Shown here in pieces: positions 12,912-16,674 of a stretch of DNA of 16,674 nt; position 1 is the stretch's first letter; every line of letters begins with the position of its first letter. The DNA is taken from assembly GCF_946222985.1 (NCBI RefSeq), contig NZ_CAMIFY010000056.1, forward strand, positions 1 through 16,674, in the 5' to 3' direction. Made by a program: the position numbers and the translations under genes. Source of the DNA: an uncultured Corynebacterium sp. GTDB lineage: Bacteria > Actinomycetota > Actinomycetes > Mycobacteriales > Mycobacteriaceae. The notes under the pieces were generated by a model that was not told the DNA's origin, made no database searches, and saw only the letters and a program-made list of their open reading frames with translations.

Positions 12912-14783
12912 TTACGCCAGCACCGCGTAGCCCCAGGCGGGCAGGGTGACGACGCCGTCGCCGACGGCAGCCGGGGCGTCGACGTGGGTGTGGATGAGTT
13001 CGGTGTGATCGGCGTCGACGGCGACCTCGGCGGGCTCGTCGGAGAAGTTCGCCGCCAACTGCACGACGTCGCCGTCGGAGCGGCGGGTCAGCAGCAGCGT
13101 GTTGCCCTCGACGGTCGTGTCCACCGAATCCGCCCACGGCGAGCCCAGTGCGGGGCGGGTGCGGCGCAGGCCGAACAGGGCGCGGTAGGCGTCGAGGAGG
13201 TCGGCGTGGGGTTCGTCGGAAAGCTCGTCCCACTTCAGCTTCGAGTCAAGGAACGTCTGCGGGTCCGCGGGGTCGGCGATGTCCTCGGGAGCCCAGCCGG
13301 CGCGGGCGAACTCGCGGACGCGGCCTTCTCGGGTCAGGCGCAGCAGCAGATCGGATTCGTGCGAGCAGAAGAACGCGAACGGCGTCGACGCGCCCCATTC
13401 CTCGCCCTGGAACAGCATCGGGGTGAACGGCGAGCAGGCCAGGACCGCGGCCTTGAGCGCCTGCTGCGCCGGCGTCAGGTTCATCGACGGGCGGTCGCCG
13501 GAGGCGCGGTTGCCGGTTTGGTCGTGGGTCGTGGTGTAGGTGACGAAGGCGCTCAGCGGCTGCAGCGACAGGTCCAGCGGCCGGCCGTGGATCCGGCCAC
13601 GGAACGTCGACATGCTGCCGGCGTGGTGGAACGCGTTGCGCAGCGTCTCCGCCAACGTCTCGACGGAGCCGAAGTCGGCGTAGTAGGCGTGGTCTTCACC
13701 GGAGACGACGGTGTGCAGGGCGTGGTGGACGTCGTCGTCCCACTGGGCGGCCAGGCCGTACCCGCCGGCGGCGCGGGGCTTGACCAGCTTCGGGTCGTTC
13801 TGGTCGGACTCGGCGATGAGGCTGCGCGGCACGCCGGTTTGCGCGGCGACGGTGTCGGCGAGGGCCTGCATCTGCTCGAGGATGTGGAAAGCGCCTTCGT
13901 CGTGGAGCGCATGGACGGCGTCGAGGCGAAGGCCGTCGATGCGGTAGTCCGCCAGCCACAGCCGCACGGCGTCGAGGATGTACGCGCGGATCTCGTCGGA
14001 GTCGGGGCCCATGAGGTTGACCACCTCGCCCCAGCCGGTGTTGCCGCCGGCGGTGTAGGGGCCGAAGAACCCGACGTAGTTGCCGTCGGGGCCGAAGTGG
14101 TTGAACACCACGTCGAGGATGACGGCCAGCCCGCGTTCGTGGCAGGCGTCGACGAGCTTCTGCAGGCCCTCGGGCCCGCCGTAGCCTTCGTGGACGGCGT
14201 GCCAGCTCACGCCGTCGTAGCCCCAGTTGCGGTCGCCGCCGAAGGGTTGGACCGGCATGAGCTCCACGTGCGTCACGCCGAGGTCGACGAGGTGGTCGAG
14301 TCGCTTGACGACGCCGGCGAAGTCCCCGGATTCGGCGTACGTGCCCACGTGGAGTTCGTAGATGAGCCCGCCCGGGAGAATCCGGCCGGTCCACCCGTCG
14401 GAGCTCCACTCGTAGTCGCGGAGGTCGACGACCTCCGAGAAGCCGTGGGGGCCGTCGGGCTGGCGGCGCGAGCGGGGATCGGGCAGCGCGATGGTCCAGT
14501 CGCCGGGAGTGGCGTCCGTCGTCTGCTCCGCCACCTCCGCTTCCTCGTCGGAGTCGTCCGGTGCACCGTGGCCGTCAATGGCGCGCATCCGGAAGGCGTA
14601 GCGCTCGCCGACGATCATCTCGCGGTCCACCTCGAACCAGCCGGCGGTGCCATGGGCGCCGTCTGCGCCGTTCGAGCCATCGGAGTCGACGGGAGTCATC
14701 GGGTGGTGCTCGGGAGCCGAGGGATCGCCGGTCAACAGTTCGACTTCGGCGGCGTACGGGGCCCAGACGCGGTAATTGTCCAT
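12912..14783 (-). CDS. treZ: Maltooligosyltrehalose trehalohydrolase (TreZ)
   Basis: GH13-family enzyme that releases trehalose from maltooligosyltrehalose, the second step of the TreY-TreZ route from glycogen or maltodextrins; cytoplasmic. The 623-aa product has an N-terminal CBM48-like domain (YRVWAPYAAEVEL), the TreZ region ELHVGTYAESGDF, then the barrel motifs VELMPVQPFGGDRNWGYDG, ILDVVFNHFGPDGNY, GLRLDAVHAL (nucleophile Asp 288), SLIAESDQNDP (acid/base Glu 325) and TTTHDQTGNRASGDRP (transition-state Asp 421). HDQxGN and the N-terminal WAP motif separate it from GlgB and GlgX. An acidic insertion (about residues 70-95, DDSDEEAEVAE) explains its somewhat long size. ATG 14783 is the natural N-terminus; a TACCAT box 7 nt upstream suggests a leaderless mRNA. 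treY is not in the window. Confidence 0.95.
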   Translation of the reverse strand: MDNYRVWAPYAAEVELLTGDPSAPEHHPMTPVDSDGSNGADGAHGTAGWFEVDREMIVGERYAFRMRAIDGHGAPDDSDEEAEVAEQTTDATPGDWTIALPDPRSRRQPDGPHGFSEVVDLRDYEWSSDGWTGRILPGGLIYELHVGTYAESGDFAGVVKRLDHLVDLGVTHVELMPVQPFGGDRNWGYDGVSWHAVHEGYGGPEGLQKLVDACHERGLAVILDVVFNHFGPDGNYVGFFGPYTAGGNTGWGEVVNLMGPDSDEIRAYILDAVRLWLADYRIDGLRLDAVHALHDEGAFHILEQMQALADTVAAQTGVPRSLIAESDQNDPKLVKPRAAGGYGLAAQWDDDVHHALHTVVSGEDHAYYADFGSVETLAETLRNAFHHAGSMSTFRGRIHGRPLDLSLQPLSAFVTYTTTHDQTGNRASGDRPSMNLTPAQQALKAAVLACSPFTPMLFQGEEWGASTPFAFFCSHESDLLLRLTREGRVREFARAGWAPEDIADPADPQTFLDSKLKWDELSDEPHADLLDAYRALFGLRRTRPALGSPWADSVDTTVEGNTLLLTRRSDGDVVQLAANFSDEPAEVAVDADHTELIHTHVDAPAAVGDGVVTLPAWGYAVLA

Positions 14784-14850
14784 GACGACGATGGTAGGGG
14801 TTCGCGGCGTTCACGGCAGGGGCCGATCCGACGGATGCGACAATGGGCCC
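14784..14850. promoter_or_regulatory. Divergent promoter region treZ / YigZ-family gene
   Basis: The 67 bp between two divergent start codons hold a -10-like box for each. TACCAT on the minus strand (plus 14791-14796) lies 7 nt before the treZ ATG. On the plus strand an extended TGC-GACAAT (14836-14844) lies 6 nt before the YigZ-family ATG. Both spacings suggest leaderless transcripts, and neither gene has a Shine-Dalgarno. Confidence 0.5.
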
Positions 14851-15501
14851 ATGTCCCCGTCGTCTGCGCTGATCGTCCCCGTCCGCGGTTCGCTGACCAC
14901 GGGGGAGCTGGAGATCAAACGATCACGGTTCATCACGTGGATCGGTCGCGCCGACGACGGCGACGAAGCCCGCGAACTCATCGCGCTGGCCCGCGCCGAG
15001 TACCCGGACGCCCGCCACCACTGCTCGGCCTACGTGCACGAGGTGCCCGGGGCCAACCGCGTCGAACGATCCTCCGACGACGGGGAGCCCTCGGGCACCG
15101 CCGGGCGCCCGATGCTCGACGTGCTCGGCGGCTCCGGGCTCACCGACGTCGCCGCGGTCGTCGTCCGCTACTTCGGGGGAGTCAAGCTGGGCACCGGCGG
15201 ACTCGTGCGGGCCTACTCCGACGCCGTCTCCGACTGCCTCGACCGGGTGCCGCGCGCCCGCCGGGTGCGACGGGAAATCCGATCGGTGTCCGTCGACGCC
15301 GCCGAAGCCGGTCGAGTGGAGGCCGAATTGCGCGCCCGCGGGTTCGTCATCGCCGACACCGAATGGGGGACCGTCGCAAAGCATCGGGTGGAGGTCGCGC
15401 CGGGCGGCGCCGCCGAACTCGACGGGGTGCTGCAGGCGATCACGCACGGGACGCTGACCTCGGACGAGGCGGGGGAGGCGTGGACGGAGACTCCGCTGTA
15501 G
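14851..15501 (+). CDS. YigZ / IMPACT (UPF0029) family protein
   Basis: The 216-aa product is close to the usual length of about 205-215. Family hallmarks are the N-terminal ELEIKRSRFITWIGRADD, HHCSAYVHEVPG, the signature SSDDGEPSGTAGRPMLDVL (about residues 71-89) and VVVRYFGGVKLGTGGLVRAY (about 103-122). A smaller C-terminal domain follows, of the EF-G domain V-like type. Bacterial YigZ proteins are structurally known but their molecular role is uncertain; the eukaryotic relative IMPACT acts on translational control through GCN1/GCN2. ATG 14851 directly precedes a typical N-terminus; an upstream in-frame ATG at 14776 would overlap treZ and is rejected. The gene is divergent from treZ and 39 nt ahead of the crotonase gene, probably in one transcript. 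Confidence 0.93.
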   Translation: MSPSSALIVPVRGSLTTGELEIKRSRFITWIGRADDGDEARELIALARAEYPDARHHCSAYVHEVPGANRVERSSDDGEPSGTAGRPMLDVLGGSGLTDVAAVVVRYFGGVKLGTGGLVRAYSDAVSDCLDRVPRARRVRREIRSVSVDAAEAGRVEAELRARGFVIADTEWGTVAKHRVEVAPGGAAELDGVLQAITHGTLTSDEAGEAWTETPL

Positions 15502-15540
15502 CGTGGATCACGTCAATCGGCGGCGAGGAACGGAGAAACC

Positions 15541-16365
<825 letters not shown>

Positions 16366-16371
16366 TCCGCA

Positions 16372-16377
16372 TAGAAT
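16372..16377 (+). promoter_or_regulatory. Predicted -10 box of the terminal small membrane protein gene
   Basis: TAGAAT lies exactly 7 nt before the ATG at 16385 with no Shine-Dalgarno between, the clearest leaderless promoter in the window. The same hexamer is at 6944-6949. Confidence 0.55.
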
Positions 16378-16384
16378 GACGCGC

Positions 16385-16621
16385 ATGAGCCACATCCAGC
16401 CCTACGCCTCCAACCCGATCCAGCAGCGCAAGGACGCGGTGCGCCGGTACAGCCGCAACGCCGTGGTGTGGACCGGCGGCGGCGTGGTCGCCGGCGTGGC
16501 CCTCGGCGTGCTCGCGTCGTCACTGTCGCTGTTCATCATCCTGACGGTCATCGGCGTCGTCGGCGGTTTCATCAACTGGCAGAAGGTCCAGAAGATCGTC
16601 AACCACCGCGACAACGCCTAG
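16385..16621 (+). CDS. Small two-helix membrane protein of unknown function (78 aa)
   Basis: MSHIQPYASNPIQQRKDAVRRYSRN is a basic, presumably cytoplasmic N-terminus. Two hydrophobic segments follow close together (about residues 27-45, VVWTGGGVVAGVALGVLAS, and 48-65, SLFIILTVIGVVGGFINW), then a short basic tail QKVQKIVNHRDNA. The tight turn between them suggests a helical hairpin with both ends in the cytoplasm. Codon use is strongly GC-biased like its neighbours, and a TAGAAT box 7 nt upstream supports independent expression. It begins 19 nt after the crotonase stop. I do not recognise a family; holin-like shape alone is not evidence of lysis function. Confidence 0.75.
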   Translation: MSHIQPYASNPIQQRKDAVRRYSRNAVVWTGGGVVAGVALGVLASSLSLFIILTVIGVVGGFINWQKVQKIVNHRDNA

Positions 16622-16674
16622 CCTGAAGGTCCGACAGAGCCCGGATCCAGACCCGGCCCGCCCCAGCCCCAGCC

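Overview
The window is high-GC, densely packed bacterial DNA from an actinobacterium, most likely a Corynebacterium or close relative. The reasons are strong G/C third-position bias, a DnaE1-type polymerase, the neighbourhood dnaE1 - secreted proteins - ilvA - treZ (which I recall, without checking, from corynebacterial chromosomes), short acidic Ser/Thr/Pro-rich lipoproteins, and several apparently leaderless genes with a TANNNT -10 box 6-8 nt before the ATG. It looks like a chromosomal core region with some accessory genes. I see no rRNA, tRNA, CRISPR array, transposase or phage gene.

Layout. Positions 1-1832 hold the 3' half of dnaE1 (+). A gene-poor convergent gap (1833-2165) carries two dyad structures, one a cluster of four CTACGTT/AACGTAG half-sites. 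Two paralogous lipoprotein genes lie on the minus strand (2166-2756 and 2897-3577), the first starting next to a perfect 20-bp palindrome. ilvA (3740-5035, +) starts isoleucine biosynthesis. A 282-nt non-coding leader follows, then a QacA/SmvA-type 14-TM drug exporter (5318-6946), an unrecognised 1251-aa multidomain protein (6996-10751) and a small SdpI-like membrane protein (10781-11176), all + strand and closely spaced. On the minus strand come treZ (12912-14783), a MmcQ/YjbR-like protein (12332-12832) and an AlkC-like alkylbase DNA glycosylase (11143-12297). treZ is divergent from a YigZ/IMPACT-family gene (14851-15501), followed by a crotonase-fold protein (15541-16365) and a 78-aa membrane protein (16385-16621).

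How the genes fit together. dnaE1, ilvA and treZ are housekeeping: replication, isoleucine synthesis, and trehalose production from maltooligosaccharides, which supplies stress protection and, in mycolate-bearing actinobacteria, the mycolate carrier. AlkC-like and MmcQ-like genes suggest a small DNA-damage theme downstream of treZ. The exporter, the giant protein and the SdpI-like protein look like an accessory transcription unit.

Most interesting signal. The RNA ahead of the exporter can fold as a switch. A segment at 5183-5191 is exactly complementary (9 Watson-Crick pairs plus a flanking G-U) to the exporter's Shine-Dalgarno region at 5307-5315. The same segment can instead pair with the 3' arm of a strong upstream hairpin whose 5' arm overlaps a possible 7-codon leader peptide. 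This is the logic of translation attenuation in drug-resistance genes, or of an unrecognised riboswitch. It is inferred from sequence only.
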